The notes: generated by a model not told the origin, from the letters alone. Counted from the stretch's first letter, positions 18,647 to 30,500 are shown. The stretch: 64,000 bases of DNA from CAWJAP01 sp963834365 (GCA_963834365.1 CAWIBS010000032.1:62001-126000), one strand, 5' to 3'. A program made the numbers and translations.

Positions 18647-21600
18647 TCAGAAGATGAAGCGGAACCCGAACTGGAAGTTCCGGCTGCGGTTACCCGCCGT
18701 CGAGGTGATGCGGCCGGCATCCGGGTTGTCGTTCCCGGGCACTCCGACCTCGCCGTTCGGGTTGGCCGAGGTTGACGTGGTTGAGGATGTTCACCGACTC
18801 GATGCGGACCTCCAACCGACGCGTCTGACCCATCCAGATGTTCTTGAAGAACGAGGCATCGACGACTCCAGAATCCCGGTCCGCGGAGCTCGTGGCGTCC
18901 CAGGGTGCCGAACGTGCCTGCCGCGGGCCGGCCGAATGCGCTGCCCGGCGAGCCGATGGGCGTGGCGTTGAACCACTCGTCTTGCGTCTTGGGGCCTCCG
19001 GGTCCCCGATCAGGTCGGGCCGGTTCGGGCCGGTGTCGCGGTCCAGGCTGGCATTGCGGTAGCTCACGTTGAACGGCGACCCGCTCAGGATCCGGACGCG
19101 TCGTGTTGAACTGCCACCCGCCGGCCAGCGCCTCCATCACGCCGCTCCAGTTGGTCCCGTATCGCTTGTCCTTGCCGAACGGCAGCTCGTAGACGATGGC
19201 GGCGGTGAAGTTGTGCGTGCGGTCGAAGTCCGACGGGCCCTTGTTCAAATCGGGATCGTAGATCCAGTAATCGTCGTCATTCCTGTTCGGCCTTCTGCAG
19301 CGTGTAATTGAGCTGAGCGGACCATCCGTCGGAGAAGCGCCGCGTGAACTTCGTTTGCAGCGAGTTGTACCGGTTCTCGGCCTCGTTGAAGAAGGCGTCC
19401 ACGTTCTGCGTCCAGCCGTAGTTGCCGCCGATGCCGAGGACGTTGGGCCGAACACCACCGGCAAAGAACGGGCGGCGCATGGTTGGTGCGGCAGGCCCTC
19501 GGTGAAGCCGTCGATCGCCGGTTGATTGACGTTCTCGGCCGGGTTGTCCTCCGCAAACACGTGGCCGCCATGATTGCCGACGTAGCGCCACCTCGAGCGA
19601 CGTCGTGTCGCTCAATTGCCGCTGGACCGTCACGTTCCACGCATCGACTGCCGGCGGGCGCTGCTTGCGTGGCAACACGCGCGGCATGACGCCGTTCGGC
19701 CACTGGAACGTCCCGTCGGAACCGACCGTCACCGAGCTCGGGTCCGGCGGGCCCGAGGCCAGGGTGAACACCGAGGCGAAGTTGTTCGCCCGGTTCAGAT
19801 TCTGAGCGGCGAGCACGGGCAGGTTCTGCGTGACCGTGTGGCCGAACAGCGTCCCGAACACGCCGATGTCGTAGCTGCGGCCGATAGCCGCCGCGGATGA
19901 CGGTCTTCTCGTTCAACTGGTAGGTCGCGCCGAGGCGCGGCGCCCAGTTGAACGCATTCTCGGTATTGCCACCGAGATCGACGCCACCGACACCGCCGAC
20001 CAGGCCGCGGCCGGTGCGTCAGGTCGACCCAGGTGCCGTTGCCCGCCTCGTTCACGGTCTGCGGATTGATCACGTCGAGCCTCAGGCCGTAGTTGACCGT
20101 CAGCTTGGGAGCCACGCGCCAGGTGTCCTGCGCGTAGTAGAAATGGCGCCACTGGCGCTCGCGCGCGTCCGTGCTCGTGCTGACGTACCGGTTGAAGCCG
20201 GTGACGTCGCCGAGCATGAAGGTCGCCAACCCGAGCCCGCCACCAAGCGTCGGGCTGCTCGTGCGCTGGTGGTTGAAAGTCAACTGGCCCGACCGGTGAC
20301 TGTCGGACGGCACGCGGAGGTTGTAGGCCCGACGGATGTCCAGGCCGAACTTGAAGCTGTGGTTCCCCATCAGCTTCGTCAGGTTGCCCACGGCCTGCCA
20401 CTGCTTCTCACTTTGCGCGAGCGGGCAGTTGCAGCGGTTGGCGTCGAGGCCCGAGCCCCAGTTCATGTCGGCCTGGTTGCCGCGCATGAACAGCGAGGGC
20501 AGGCCGCTGGTGAAGGTCGTATCGTTGTTGAGGTTCGGGATGCCGGCATCGGCCGCCGGCGTCGTCCCGAAGTCGAACGGCAGCACGTCAACCTTGTAAT
20601 GGAAATACCCGAACCGGAAATCGACCAGCATCGTCGGTGACAGCGCGTAGTCCACGCCGTAGGCCAGGCTGTGGTTGCGCACGTCCGAGACGCCGCCCAG
20701 GCTGACGAACGCGCGGTCCGCCTCCCTGCCCGAACGCGGTGGGGCCGTCACGCCGGAAATCTCCCGATCGAGTAGCGACCGAAGGTGTTGACCTTGTCGC
20801 TCAGCCGGCCGTCGATCCGGACGTTGATCGAGTTCTCGGTGAACTTCTCGACGCCCGAGGCCGTGAAGTTGTTGCGCGTGCCGTTGTCGGTGCCGGGCGC
20901 GTTCGGCTCCGGAATCAGCCGCAGGAGGTTCGACGCCTGCGGCGAGATGCGCCCGGCCGGGATCGTCGCGTTGGCAAACTCCTCGCCCGGTCTGGGGATC
21001 GAAGAGGCGCTACGCCGTACTCGCTGAAGTTCCCCGAGCGCGCCAGGCGCGTCGGCACCGACGTCAGGACCGAGCCGCCCTGATCGTTGCGCGTGCCCTG
21101 GTAGTCGCCGAAGAAGAACCACTTGTTCTGCGCGATCGGCCCGCCGACCGATCCGCCGAACTGGTTCTTCTTGGTATCGGGGAGGAACTTCCCGGTCAGG
21201 GGATTCGACCCTGGCCTGTGTGAACGGGTTGCGCGCCTGCAGCGCCTCGTTCTGGAAGAACTCGAAGCGCGCTGCCGTGAAAGGCGTTGGTGCCCGACTT
21301 GGTCTGCACCGACACGACGCCGGCGGTCGCCTGGCCGAACTCGGCGTCGTAGTTCTGCGACGTGACCTTGGACTCGCCAATCGACTCGAGCGTCGGGTTG
21401 ACGACGATGATGCCCAGAATCGGATCGCGATTCTCGGTGCCGTCGAGCTGATAGCCCGTGCCGCTGAAGCTCTGGCCGTTGACCTGGATCTGCGTCGAGC
21501 CCTGCGGGTTCTCGGATGCGGCGTGCTGCCAGCCGAGCTGCTGTGCGCCCGGCGTCAGCAGGATGAACTTCGTGAAGTTCCGATCGAGCACCGGCAGCTC

Positions 21601-22071
21601 CGTCAGCTCCTTGGAATCGAAGCGCGTCGCCACGTCGGCGCGGTCGGTCTTGAGCAGCGGCGCGCCGCCGGTGACGGTGATTTCCTCGGACGAGGAGCCG
21701 ACCTCGAGCTTGAAGTTGACCGGCACCTGCGTATCGACGGCGACGACGACCTTCGGGACGACCGCCGACTTGAAGCCCTGAAGGTCGGCCTTCACCTCGT
21801 AGACGCCGGGCACGAGCCGATCCTTGACGAAGAAACCGGACTCGTTGGCGATGACGGTGTCCACCGTCTTGCGCTCGACGCTGGTGACGACGACCGTCGC
21901 GCCGGGGAGCACGCCACCGGTGGCGTCCGAGACCGTGCCGCTGATGCTCCCGTAGACCGCCTGGGCCGCGGCCGTACTCACACTCGACATCAATGCGATC
22001 GCGAGGACTACGAGCACACACAACACGCGCGAGGCGCCCCTGCGCCGTCTCGACCCGGTGTCTGCCGTCAT
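18647..22071 (-). pseudogene. TonB-dependent receptor, carboxypeptidase-regulatory-like type, with many frameshifts
   Basis: About 1,140 residues of an Oar-like outer-membrane receptor. The ATG at 22071 is followed by a signal peptide (IALMSSVSTAAAQ), a carboxypeptidase-regulatory-like domain (SISGTVSDATGGVLPGATVVV) and a plug (QLDGTENRDP, SAEFGQ-like YDAEFGQATAG). The barrel includes GGSVGGPIAQNKWFFFGDY and ends in NFQFGFRFIF at 18647. The reading frame changes roughly ten times, e.g. near 21200, 21010, 20750, 20010, 19880, 19600, 19290 and 18700. All domains are in order, so sequencing error is possible. It lies downstream of an ASPIC/UnbV gene on the same strand. Confidence 0.82.
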
Positions 22072-22393
22072 GGTCAACTCCCCGAAGACTGCGCCGCGCC
22101 AACGTGGTGCGGCAGCGCTGGTGGACGTCCGGGGCCGGTCGCCGTTCAATCGTGAACGGCCTGGTGCAGGACGCCGCTCTGTGGTGGTGAGAGGACTCGA
22201 ATGTAGGACCGGCAGGCCAATGCGTCAATCACTATTTCGCATGCAAACGACTACAACGCGCGAATCCGAACATGTGGATCGACTCACGATTTCATGGAGC
22301 GGCAATGTGTCTTCTACGCCACGATCATCGTGGCAGAGCTGGAACGTTCACCCGACTTCGCTCTTCGAGCTTCGTCGCGGCTTGCGCCGTCGC
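22072..22393. other. Intergenic region between ASPIC/UnbV gene and TonB receptor
   Basis: 322 bases without a gene, less GC-rich than its surroundings. It should hold the receptor's promoter. A perfect palindrome CCACGAT-C-ATCGTGG lies at 22319-22333, near the 3' end of the ASPIC gene; it could be an operator or part of a terminator. No convincing promoter pair was found. Confidence 0.5.
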
Positions 22394-24109
22394 TCAGCGC
22401 GGAGGCGAACCCTCGACGAGCTCGACGACCCGATCGGCGGCGACGTCGGTGAGCGTATCGACGTGGCCGCTGGGCCATCGCACCTCGATGCGATCCGCGC
22501 GCGTCGCGCGGCCCAGGCCGAAATGCACGCGCAGATCGTCCACCGAGTAGTAGCTGGTCTGACTGAGGACGGCGCGAGCCTGCGTGCGGCCGTTCGCCGA
22601 CACGCGGACGGTGGCGCCGATCCCGTGGCGGTTCGAGCGCACGCCACGCAGTGACACGCTGAGCCAGTGCTGCTCGCGAGGCGTGTCGTTCTGCAGCAGC
22701 GACGGCGGCGCGTTCATGTTCATGATCAGCGCATCGACGTCGCCGTCGTTGTCGATGTCGCCGAACGCCGCGCCGCGACTCGAGTGGCGCTCGAGGACAC
22801 CGGGTCCGCTGGTCTGCGTCAGATCCTCGAACCGGCCGCGGCCCGTGTTCCGGAACACCAGGCGTGGACCGCGATGCGGATAGTCCGGCAGCACGCGGTC
22901 CACTTCGGGATAGACGTGACCGGTGACCGCGACGATGTCCATCCAGCCGTCCGAATCGAGGTCCGGCATGCCGGCCCCCCACTGCACGAAGCGGTTCTGC
23001 ACGGCCAGGCCGGCCTCGTGCGCGACATCTTCGAAGCGCCCTCCGCCCAGCCCCCGATAGAGCGCCGGCACATCGTCGGCAAAGTGCGTCTTCAGGATGT
23101 CGAGCGCGCTGTCGGCGTCATAGTCGCCGAGCGCCACGCCCATCCCGGCCTGCGGGGCGCCGAAGCTGCTGTAGGCGCTGCCGCTCTCGAGCGCGATGTC
23201 CGTGAACGTCCCGTCGCGGTTGTTCCGATACAGAATCGCGGCGGTGGAATCGGTCGCGACGTAGATGTCGATCCACCCGTCGCCGTCGAGGTCGGCGGCG
23301 GCAGCGGTCATCGCGTATCGCCCGGTGACCTTCGAGATGCCGGACGCCTCCGAGACGTCGCTGAACGTGCCGTCCCCGTTGTTGCGATAGAGCAGGTTGG
23401 TGTCCGTGGGCAGCCCCTTCGGTCCGCAGTTGACCGGCACGCCCTTCCAGTGGCAGTTGGGTCCCTGCCCCGGCTCGGGAGCCGTCTGCAGATCGAAGCG
23501 CAGGTAGTTGGCGACGAACAGGTCCAGGTCGCCGTCACGGTCGGCATCGAGAAACGTACAGCCCGAGCCCCACCGATCGCGATCGGTGGCGAGGCCGGCC
23601 GCGGCCGTCGCGTCCTCGAAGCGTCCACCGCCGCGATTGCGAAGCAGCGCGTTCCGGCCGAAATACGTGATGAAGAGGTCGAGCCGTCCGTCGCGGTCGT
23701 AGTCCCCGACGCATACGCTCGAGGCAAGTCCCACACGCTCGATGCCCGACGCCGCGCTCAGCTCGAACCGGCCGCGCACGTTGCGGTAGAGCCGCGTGAC
23801 CGGCGCCTCGTCCGCGGGCCAGCGACGCAGCGCGCGCGCACCAGGCTCGAGCCGCGTGCCGTTCAGGACGAGCGCGTCCACCCACCCATCGTCGTCCACA
23901 TCAATCAAGCCGACACCGCAGCCGTTCGTCTCGACGATGAAGCGCTTGCGATCGAGGTCGCCGTAGATGACGGGGTGGGTCAGGCCGAGCTCGCCCGCAC
24001 GGTCCACGAGGCGCACTGGCCAGCTCCGAAGGTGGCTGTTCCTGCGCGCTCCGAGCACGAGCGCCGAGGACGAGCGACGCGCACAGCACGCCGCGAGTCG
24101 GGATGCCAT
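22394..24109 (-). CDS. FG-GAP/VCBS repeat protein with ASPIC/UnbV domain (second paralogue)
   Basis: A 571-residue intact paralogue of the protein at 15031-16743, with the same layout. FG-GAP units include IDVDDDGWVDALVLNG, YDRDGRLDLFITYFG and LDGDGWIDIYVATD. The ASPIC/UnbV domain follows at residues ~480-555 (RHGIGATVRVSANG, VHFGLGRATRADRIEVRWPSG). The inserted segment NCHWKGVPVNCGPKGLP corresponds to CRYKGVPVACGPPGLP in the other copy and contains a probable disulfide pair. The N-terminus is Arg-rich rather than a clean signal peptide, so the start may be wrong. It lies just upstream of the disrupted TonB receptor. Confidence 0.88.
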   Translation of the reverse strand: MASRLAACCARRSSSALVLGARRNSHLRSWPVRLVDRAGELGLTHPVIYGDLDRKRFIVETNGCGVGLIDVDDDGWVDALVLNGTRLEPGARALRRWPADEAPVTRLYRNVRGRFELSAASGIERVGLASSVCVGDYDRDGRLDLFITYFGRNALLRNRGGGRFEDATAAAGLATDRDRWGSGCTFLDADRDGDLDLFVANYLRFDLQTAPEPGQGPNCHWKGVPVNCGPKGLPTDTNLLYRNNGDGTFSDVSEASGISKVTGRYAMTAAAADLDGDGWIDIYVATDSTAAILYRNNRDGTFTDIALESGSAYSSFGAPQAGMGVALGDYDADSALDILKTHFADDVPALYRGLGGGRFEDVAHEAGLAVQNRFVQWGAGMPDLDSDGWMDIVAVTGHVYPEVDRVLPDYPHRGPRLVFRNTGRGRFEDLTQTSGPGVLERHSSRGAAFGDIDNDGDVDALIMNMNAPPSLLQNDTPREQHWLSVSLRGVRSNRHGIGATVRVSANGRTQARAVLSQTSYYSVDDLRVHFGLGRATRADRIEVRWPSGHVDTLTDVAADRVVELVEGSPPR

Positions 24110-24137
24110 CTTGTCGAACTACAGAGTCTACGGCGAT

Positions 24138-24180
24138 GGCGGGGCTGAAGCCCCGCCCTCCGATGGACTGGCGGGGCTGA
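24138..24180. repeat. Palindrome GGCGGGGCT-GA-AGCCCCGCC plus a half copy
   Basis: A perfect copy at 24138-24157 is followed by a degenerate half (GGCGGGGCTGACGCC) about 13 bases on, between the ASPIC gene start and the permease stop. Confidence 0.8.
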
Positions 24181-24268
24181 CGCCATACGCGGACCGCAGG
24201 CGAGGCTGCGCACTGCCAATGAGCGGACCTTGGTCCAGGCCCGCGCCGACATCCCAGCCCGCCATCGG

Positions 24269-26695
24269 TTACCGTCGCAGACTCACCATCGGGTCGGCTG
24301 CGAGGGCACGGCGGACGGGGAGGTAGCTTGCGGCGAGCGCCGTCGCGACCAGGATCGAGGCCGCCGCAGCGAGCGCCCCCGGGTCGCCTGGGACAATCTC
24401 GTAGAGCAGCGTCCGCAGCCAGCCTCCCAGCACAGTCGAGGCCAGCAGCCCGACGACCACGGCCACGACCACCAGGCGCGCGGCCTGTCCGACGACGAGC
24501 CGGACGATGTCCCGCCGGGTCGCGCCGAGGGCGAGCCGGACGCCGAGCTCGCGCGTGCGGCTGGCGACGACGTGACTCATCACGCCGAAAGTGCCGACGG
24601 CCGCGAGCACGAGGGCCAGCCCGGCGAACAGCGTCGCCAGGAGGGCGGTGAACCGCTCGATCGCGATCGACGCTCGCATGTCGTCTTCGATCGCGCGCAC
24701 GCGGCCCACCGGCTGATCGGGATCGACAGCGAGGACGGCCTGGCGCACGCGTTCGCCGACGGCGGTCGCCGGCAGCGACGACTTCACCAGATAGCTGCCG
24801 GCGTTCCAGGGCTCGCGATCCTGCGCCGCCGGCGCGTAGGCGAGCGGCTCGGGGGCTGCCGCGATGCGCTCGCGCGTGTCCCGCGCAATGCCGACGATCG
24901 TGCGCCAGTATTTCGCGTGCTCCGGATCGCCATATCCGATGCGCCGCCCCACGGGGTCCTCTCCTGGGAAGTACCGGCGCACGAACGCCTCGTTCACGAT
25001 CACCACCGGGCCTCCGCCTTCATCGTCGCGGGGCGTGAAGGCGCGGCCGCGCACGATCGGAACACCTGTGACCGCGAAGTAGCGATCGCTGACGGTCTGA
25101 TACGACATTGTCGGCATCTGGCCAGGGCGCGGGACGGGCCGGCCCTCGATGCGCACGCCGCGATCGATGGTGCGGGACATCGGTGCGCGCATCGCCATCG
25201 CCACCTCCGTGGTGTCGGGCAGTCCGGTCAGGCCGGTGACGACCGCGCGGTGGAACTCCACCTTGCGTGCGGGGTCGCTGTACTTCGTGCCCGGCAGCGA
25301 CACGTCCACGGCGACGAGCCCTCGCGGGTCGAAGCCGGGGTCCACCGCCAGCAGCCGTGACAGGCTGGCGAGCAGCAGACCGGCGCCGACGAGCAGGACC
25401 TGCGCGACGGCGAGCTCGCCGCCGACCAGCGCGAACTGGGCGCGGCGGCGCGCCCGTCCCACGGTGCCGCGCGACTCGTCGCCGAGCACGCGTGCGAGCG
25501 ACGTCCTGGACGCGCGCCAGGCCGGCCAGAGCCCGAAGCCGACGCCGGTCGCGGCCGTCGCCACGAGCGCGAAGGCGAAGACCCGGCCGTTGACCGCAAT
25601 CTCGTCGATCCGGGGCAGCCCGGGAGGCGCCAGCCGCACGAGCAGCTCCACGCCCCAGGTCGCCACCAGCAGGCCGAGCAGCCCGCCGAACGCCGCGAGC
25701 AGCAGGCTCTCGGCGAGCACCTGCGCCGCGAGCCGGCCGCGATCGGCGCCGAGGGCCGCGCGCATCGTCAGTTCGAGGGTGCGCGCCTGGGTGCGCACGA
25801 GCAGGAGATTCGCGACGTTCACCGCCGCGATGAGCAGCATCAGGCCGACCGCGGCGAGCAGCAGCACGAGAATGCGCCAGGTGTCGCCGACGATGGACGC
25901 CTGCAGCGGCTCGACGCCGGCGCTCCATCCCGTGTTCCACTGCGGATACTCCCGCGCCAGCCGCGCCGCGATCGCCGAGAGCTCCTGCTGCGCCGCGGCC
26001 ATCGTGACGCCGGGACGGAGGCGGCCGATCGCCTCGATGGTGTGAATGTCCCGGTTCTGCGCCAGGTCGCCGGGAATGCGGCTGTAGCGCGGCACGCCGC
26101 GGTCGCCGAGCAGCCAGAGATCGGTCGTCCGATCGAGCTGAAACGACGCGGGAACGATGCCGACGACTTCGATCGCGTGACCGGCAACGGTGATCGTCTG
26201 CCCGAGAATCGCCGGTTGCCCGCCGTAACGGCGCTTCCACAGGCCTTCGCCGATCATGGCGGCCGGAGCCGAGCCCGGGCGGTCTTCGGCGGGCAGGAAC
26301 GTGCGGCCGGCGAGCGCCGGCGTGCCGAGCACCGCGAAGAGATTGCCCGAGACCCATTGCGCGCGCACCTGCTCGGGGCTTCCGTCGCCGGTGAGCGTCA
26401 TCGTCGCGGCGTCCATCGCGGCGACGCCCTCGAAGCTCTCCGCGAGGCGGTAGTCCTGGAAATCGCCCGGCGAGAGGTCGATTCGGGAGCCGAGCGCCGA
26501 CGAGGCGTAGACGCGAACGAGACGGTCCGCCTGTTCGTACGGCAGCGGGCGGAGCAGCACGGCGTCCACCGCGCTGAACATCACCGTGGTGCCGCCGATG
26601 CCGAGGCCGAGCGAGACGATCGCGGCGATGGTGGTCAACGGCGACGCGCGAAGCAGACGCAGCCCGAATCTCAGGTCCGTAGCCAGTTGGGTCAT
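24269..26695 (-). CDS. MacB/FtsX-type ABC permease (acidobacterial ADOP class)
   Basis: An 808-residue inner-membrane protein with two FtsX/MacB periplasmic core domains and about eight membrane helices. The N-terminus LRFGLRLLRASPLTT and helix IAAIVSLGLGIGGTTVMFSAV, the central bundle (VLLLLAAVGLMLLIAAVNVANLLLV) and the end RTRELGVRLALGATRRDIVRLVV are typical. There is no ATPase gene beside it, as is usual for the acidobacterial ADOP group, in which the cognate ATPase is encoded elsewhere or is missing. Start at 26695 (MTQLATDL) was preferred over an ATG 13 codons upstream. Cargo unknown; probably efflux or lipoprotein-related. Confidence 0.88.
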   Translation of the reverse strand: MTQLATDLRFGLRLLRASPLTTIAAIVSLGLGIGGTTVMFSAVDAVLLRPLPYEQADRLVRVYASSALGSRIDLSPGDFQDYRLAESFEGVAAMDAATMTLTGDGSPEQVRAQWVSGNLFAVLGTPALAGRTFLPAEDRPGSAPAAMIGEGLWKRRYGGQPAILGQTITVAGHAIEVVGIVPASFQLDRTTDLWLLGDRGVPRYSRIPGDLAQNRDIHTIEAIGRLRPGVTMAAAQQELSAIAARLAREYPQWNTGWSAGVEPLQASIVGDTWRILVLLLAAVGLMLLIAAVNVANLLLVRTQARTLELTMRAALGADRGRLAAQVLAESLLLAAFGGLLGLLVATWGVELLVRLAPPGLPRIDEIAVNGRVFAFALVATAATGVGFGLWPAWRASRTSLARVLGDESRGTVGRARRRAQFALVGGELAVAQVLLVGAGLLLASLSRLLAVDPGFDPRGLVAVDVSLPGTKYSDPARKVEFHRAVVTGLTGLPDTTEVAMAMRAPMSRTIDRGVRIEGRPVPRPGQMPTMSYQTVSDRYFAVTGVPIVRGRAFTPRDDEGGGPVVIVNEAFVRRYFPGEDPVGRRIGYGDPEHAKYWRTIVGIARDTRERIAAAPEPLAYAPAAQDREPWNAGSYLVKSSLPATAVGERVRQAVLAVDPDQPVGRVRAIEDDMRASIAIERFTALLATLFAGLALVLAAVGTFGVMSHVVASRTRELGVRLALGATRRDIVRLVVGQAARLVVVAVVVGLLASTVLGGWLRTLLYEIVPGDPGALAAAASILVATALAASYLPVRRALAADPMVSLRR

Positions 26696-27555
26696 CGGCG
26701 CTTCCAGGGAGCGAGGATCGTGCCACGAATCCATGGCCCCCGCACTGCGCGAAAAGAGCGGCGGATGCCCGGCGCAGGCCGTTCGCGAATGCGACGTGGT
26801 GTTCGTCCGCGAACAGCCCGAGGTCCTCGGTTGCGCGGTCCCGAGGTCCGGCGGAAAGCCACCAGCTCACGGTCCGGCTGAAGCCGGACACTACGTCTGC
26901 CTCTGGAGCGGCTGGAGCGGCTGGAGCGACTGGAGCGGCTGGAACGGGCTGGAGCGGCTGGGCACTGGCTCCGTCACGGTGCCGTGGTCTACCGGTGGTC
27001 CCTCGACCGTCGTGTCCGCTTCAGCCCGGACCGGCGATCGGACCCGCGATCGTACGTAGTGTCCGGCTTCAGCCGGACCGCCGATCGGTACTGTTCGGCT
27101 TCAACGGCAACCTCGGCCCGAAACCCGGCGCGATCCGGCGGACCGAATTTCTGCCGTCCCCGCGTTCAACAAGCCGTCCCATTACCGTCCCTAACTGGTC
27201 CCTGGAAAACACTTATCCCGACGCAGTCCCGACAACTCGTAGCGTTCATTGGCGTTTTCGTCACTCCTCACGGCCTGTCCAAATCTGGTACGGAAGTTTC
27301 ATCACCGGCAGCCTGTGATTCGTCCCTCGAAGACGAGTTGCTGACGTTTCGAGTCTGGTGTGGTCCGGTTCCCGCCCGGACAGCTGCCTCTCCTTTCGGG
27401 TCTTCTTCGATCGTCGCGTTCGGCATCCGGACGGGATCCGCGCCGGAGCGATGTTTTGCGATCCCGAGGAAGGGCGGTTCGCGTCTCGCGCGTGCGGGAC
27501 GCGTTCATTCATGCGGACCCGGTTGGGCGTGAGGCCGCCGGGTGAGGAGGGTTTC
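26696..27555. other. Intergenic region of ~860 bases with repeats, no convincing gene
   Basis: It holds two palindromes (GTCCGGCT-GA-AGCCGGAC at 26872-26889 and GTCCGGCT-TC-AGCCGGAC at 27061-27078) and a decamer array (26906-26965). A less GC-rich stretch at ~27100-27340 is probably the leader of the downstream TonB receptor. Open frames here translate the repeats (AEAGHYV, VVSGFSRT) and have no family resemblance. Confidence 0.65.
26906..26965. repeat. Tandem decamer array, unit GGAGCGGCTG
   Basis: Six imperfect copies; same unit as 1200-1275 and 10828-10890. Confidence 0.85.
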
Positions 27556-30500
27556 ATGCGAAGGATTTGGAGTGCGATAGCGGCGCTCGGCCTGTTGGCG
27601 GCCGGGTCACCCGCGTTCGCGCAAGTGACATCGACGGGGTCCGTCGTCGTCGTTGTCGCGGATCAGGATGGCGGGCTCCTGCCCGGAGTGACCGTGACGG
27701 CGAGCGCGACGGACACCATCACCCAGCGCACGGCCGTGTCGGACGCCGATGGCCTGGCGACCATCGACCTGCTGGCGCCGTCCGCGCTCTATACGATCAA
27801 GATCGAGCTGCCGGGCTTCCAGACCCAGGTGCTGGAGAACCAGCTCGTACGCACCGGCCAGGTGACCACGATTCGCGTCGGGCTGTCGGTCGCGGGCGTC
27901 ACCGAGCAGGTGACGGTCCGGGGCGAGACGACCCCGGTCGTGGACGTGACGAGCGCGACGTCCAATACGGACATCACGCTGAAGCTCACCGAGTCGCTGC
28001 CGACGGGCCGCTCGTATCAGAGCTATCTGCAGCTGGTGCCTGGCGTCCTGCCCGACGACCCGACGCTCAGTGGCAATCCCGCGTCGCGCTCGGGCCTCAA
28101 CTACAGCGACATCCGTGGTGAACTCGGGATTTCCGCCGACAACCTGTACTACTTCGACGGGATCAACGTGACCGACCCGGTCACCGGCACGTTCGGGGCG
28201 AACCTGAACACCGAGATCATCCAGGAGCAGAAGGTGATCACCGGCGGCATCCCCGCCGAGTACGCCGGGTCGGCCGGCCTCATCTCGAACGTCATCACCA
28301 AGTCGGGCAGCAACACCTTCACCGGCTCGGCGAACTACTTCTTCCAGAACAGCAGCCTCGTCGCCGAGAACAAGAACAGCGCCGGAGAAGAGTTCGCGAC
28401 GAAGGACACGGCGTTCACGGTTGGCGGTCCGGCGATCCGCAACCAGGCATGGTTCTTCGGCAGCTACCGCTACGTGCAGCGCGACGACGATGTGACGTCG
28501 CTCGACACGAACGAGTACCTGCGCTCGATCACCAACAAGCAGCACCAGAGTTTCGCGAAGGGCACCTGGGGTCCGACACAGAACGACATCATCAGCTTCA
28601 CGTTCCTGAACGACCCGACGGACATCACCGGCCGGCGCGAACGCGACATCCTCAACGAACGCGATCGCGCGCGCGAGCAGGGCGGCAACCGTTACACGGG
28701 CAACTACACCCGCGTCGCCGGCAACGCGCTCTTCGAGGCGAGCTTCTTCAAGCACAACGGCGAGGTGTCGGACTTCTCGGCGATCCGCGAAGCGAGCAAT
28801 GACATCCTCTTCACCAGCACGGATGTGCGCACGCTGTCGGACGAGCAGCTCGGGGGCTACGGACGCGACCTGATCGATCAGCGCGATACGCGGGCGATCC
28901 GCGGCTCGATGCAGGTACAACTGGGGTCAGCACACCTTCAAGGGCGGCGTCGAGTACTCGCAGTTCGACAACTTCCGCGACACGCTCTACGTCGTCGGCT
29001 CGACCTACGAATCGATCGCCGCCGGGCGCGCTGGCACGTCAGCAGCCGCCGTGGCCGGACAAACCGGCCTGACGTGGAACCGCCTGGCCTTCGACGTCAC
29101 CAACCCGAGCGACTTCGGCGGTCTCATCCGGACCATCGACGCGCGCCCGAACCGCGCGCAGTTCTACTCGGCGTTCGACACCAACGGCGACGGCACCATC
29201 AGCTCCGCCGAGATGGGCGCGGCGCTCATCTACAACAGCACGGCGGGCAACCCGGGCGGTCAGGTCAACTACGACCGCACGTTCCAGTCGGCCACCGGGC
29301 CGCAGGACACGCGCTCGAAAGGCCTGAGCTTCTACGTCGAGGACACGTGGCGCCTCAACCGCCTGACGGTCAACGCCGGCCTGCGCACCGAGCAGTGGCG
29401 GCACTATGCGACGACGGGGGCGAACATCTTCACCTTCGACTTCGAGTTCGCGCCGCGTCTGTCGGTCATCTACGACGTGCTCGGCAACGGCAAGCACAAG
29501 GCGTCGGGCTACTACGGCCGCTACTACGATCCGGTCCGCAACAACATGACCAACTTCGCCGGCACGCTCACCGGGTCGATCCTCGAGGAGCAGACCTTCA
29601 TGCTCGGCGACTGGGTCACCTACCGGACGCGCGGCGGTCCGGCGGTGCAGGACGCGTTCTTCGCCCCCTCGACGCAGACGCCCTATACCGACGAGTTCCA
29701 GGCCGGCTACGAAGTGGATCTCGGCCACAGCATGAGCGTCAGCGGAACCTACTACAACCGGAAGACGCGCGACATCCTCGAGGACTACGACCTCGAGCTG
29801 TACGCGACGGCGCAGGACGGGCAGATTCACTATCCCGGCCCGCTCGATCACCCGGACTCGCTGTTCCTCGGCCTCGACTACTTCGGCTACTCGGAGAACC
29901 CCGGCTCGAACTTCGTCATCGCGACGCTCGCCGGCGGGGAGCGCAACGCGCAGGGCCTGGAGTTCGTCTTCCGGAAGCGGTTCGAGCGCAACTGGCAGAT
30001 GCTCGCGTCGTACAACTACCTCGACGCCGACGGCAACTCGAACTCGGACTCGAACGCCGACTTCCAGGGCGACGTCATCTGGCTCGACCCGCGAGCGCCG
30101 AACCAGTCGGGCCGTCAGCCGGGGTCGATCGGGCACCTGTTCAAGACCGCCGGCTCGTATGAGTTCCCGTTCGGTCTGCAGCTCGGCGCCATGTACCGGT
30201 GGAACTCGGGCACGGCGGCGAGCCGCACGTTCCTCGCGTCGAGCCGCAACCTGCCCAACCGCGTGCTGTCCACCGAGCAGTTCGAGTACGCAGGCATCAC
30301 GACGCGGTGGATCGCGCCGAACACGGTGGGCGTGCTCGAGAACCCGGCGTGGGGCCAGGTCGACCTGCGCGCGCAGTACGTGCACCGGTTCGGCGGCGTG
30401 ACGGGCGAGTTCTTCGTCGATCTCTTCAACGTCACGGACACTCAGTCATCGATCCGCGATCAGGACCTCGTCGCCGGCCAGGGCGACAAGGTGTTCGGGG

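Noticed and set aside
17725..19560. A single frame joining TonB receptor and cytochrome sequence, looking like a fusion protein
   Set aside because: The receptor's natural end NFQFGFRFIF with TGA at 18647 is present in a neighbouring frame; the apparent fusion is caused by frame breaks.
26984..27532. Open frames in the gap before the second TonB receptor
   Set aside because: Their translation is largely repeat-derived (VVSGFSRT), with no signal, domain or ribosome site.
27358..27555. Upstream extension of the second TonB receptor
   Set aside because: The ATG at 27556 has a strong GAGGAGG site and starts a normal signal peptide; the extension has neither.
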